Source: Clostridium neonatale (GTDB taxonomy: Bacteria; Bacillota; Clostridia; Clostridiales; Clostridiaceae). Taken from it: a stretch of DNA of 64,000 bases. Shown here in pieces: positions 63,462 to 64,000 of this stretch. Position numbers and translations under genes: made by a program. Position 1 is the stretch's first letter. The number at the start of each line of letters is the position of its first letter. The stretch covers positions 1,270,926-1,334,925 of the forward strand of contig NZ_LN890328.1 of NCBI RefSeq assembly GCF_001458595.1. The letters run 5' to 3'. The notes below the pieces were generated by a model, which did not search any database, was not told the origin of the DNA, and saw only the letters and a program-made list of their open reading frames with translations.

Positions 63462-64000
63462 CTATTTAAAATATATTTCTAATTTTTTATTATAATCATC
63501 TATTTTATTAATTAAGTCCTGATTACCACAATTTTTGTAATCAATTAATTCTTTATATAAATCTTCATTTTTAAAATTACTCAATGTCAATGTTTTATCT
63601 CCTAAATCACTAATTAACTCATTAAACAAAACAGCAAATAAATCGACTATTTCATATAATTCACTATCTTTAGCTGTAACTGAAGCATTAAAATTAGTAA
63701 AATCTTTTGTATTTTTTTCATTTAATATATAAATAACATATGATATAAAATACCATTTTCCATAATTCACAATAGCTTTCTTTCTTTCTAATTTTAAAGT
63801 TTCTTCTGTTGTTAATTCATTTTGCTTAGTTTCATCATCAATTTTTTTTATCAAAATTTTTCTAGCATCTAAAAATTTATTCGCCAGTTGATTTGCAAAA
63901 TTTACCGGTGTAAAGTATTTTTTGAACTCATCTTCAGAAACTTCTTGGTTATTCAATTTCACAGTATTTGTGAATATCCCATTTGAGAAAAAAGGTTCAC
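63462..64000 (-). CDS. Unrecognised protein, N-terminal part beyond window edge
   Basis: The frame is open to the right edge; the visible part is about 179 residues of the C-terminal end, beginning EPFFSNGIFTNTVKLNNQEV and including EDEFKKYFTPVNFANQLANK. An apparent GTG at 63962 is probably internal. The remainder is helical and Lys/Glu-rich, with IVNYGKWYFISYVIYILNEK. I do not recognise a family; an abortive-infection (AIPR-like) or other defence protein is possible from context only. It precedes the KAP NTPase gene on the same strand. Confidence 0.6.
   Translation of the reverse strand, partial: EPFFSNGIFTNTVKLNNQEVSEDEFKKYFTPVNFANQLANKFLDARKILIKKIDDETKQNELTTEETLKLERKKAIVNYGKWYFISYVIYILNEKNTKDFTNFNASVTAKDSELYEIVDLFAVLFNELISDLGDKTLTLSNFKNEDLYKELIDYKNCGNQDLINKIDDYNKKLEIYFK

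Overview
The window is AT-rich throughout (roughly 28-30% G+C by eye) and reads as the chromosome of a solventogenic or butyrate-type Clostridium (Clostridium sensu stricto). Supporting signs are strong AGGAGG-type ribosome binding sites, consensus sigma-A promoters, and typical clostridial families: a flavodiiron protein, an acyl-CoA dehydrogenase fused to an ETF domain and rubredoxin, YesM/YesN, PepV and PucR. No rRNA, tRNA or CRISPR array was recognised. Much of the left two thirds is transcribed from the minus strand.

Positions 1-7200: a truncated oligopeptide-binding lipoprotein; a decayed pepV tail; a two-gene oxygen-defence operon (acyl-CoA dehydrogenase/ETF-alpha/rubredoxin fusion plus flavodiiron protein) behind a consensus promoter that overlaps a PerR-like box; and a purine permease next to a broken cytosine-deaminase copy. 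Positions 7200-16700: a carbohydrate module with an ABC importer, a putative GHL6-type glycoside hydrolase and a ROK kinase, divergent from a YesM/YesN two-component system. Positions 16700-24500: a MITE-like inverted-repeat element, the PepV dipeptidase, a MecA_N-type penicillin-binding protein, a chemoreceptor, a MazG-like pyrophosphohydrolase and an atypical peptide deformylase. Positions 24500-31200: a LacI regulator and a Ugp-like ABC importer with a glycerophosphodiester phosphodiesterase. Positions 31500-37300: a PucR regulator divergent from a nucleobase or creatinine-type module (SSS symporter with a 33-residue accessory peptide, creatininase-family amidohydrolase, CodA-like deaminase). 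Positions 37400-45200: an aldo/keto reductase under a MerR-type promoter, a GC-rich DJ-1/PfpI protein that looks transferred, a transposase fragment, MutT, a LysR regulator, a candidate structured RNA and a YczE-like membrane protein.

Positions 40800-64000 form a defence island. It holds remnants of an earlier McrBC-like cluster, a DUF2075 nuclease-helicase, an Rpn nuclease with an in-frame stop, an intact DUF4236 / McrB-like (MrcB_N + AAA) / DUF2357 operon, and, divergent from it, a complete dndB-C-D-E-A phosphorothioate DNA-modification operon. A KAP-family P-loop NTPase and an unrecognised partner that runs off the right edge converge on the dnd operon. The usual restriction genes dndFGH are absent, so the flanking McrBC-like and KAP genes are the natural candidates for the restriction half.

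Several dispersed elements cut across this layout: a REP-like repeat with a GGTGAC-T-GTCACC core (six copies), duplicated and decayed mazG copies, and gene remnants (pepV, codA, a HAD phosphatase, DUF2357/DUF4236). All product names come from motif recognition by reading; no database search was run.
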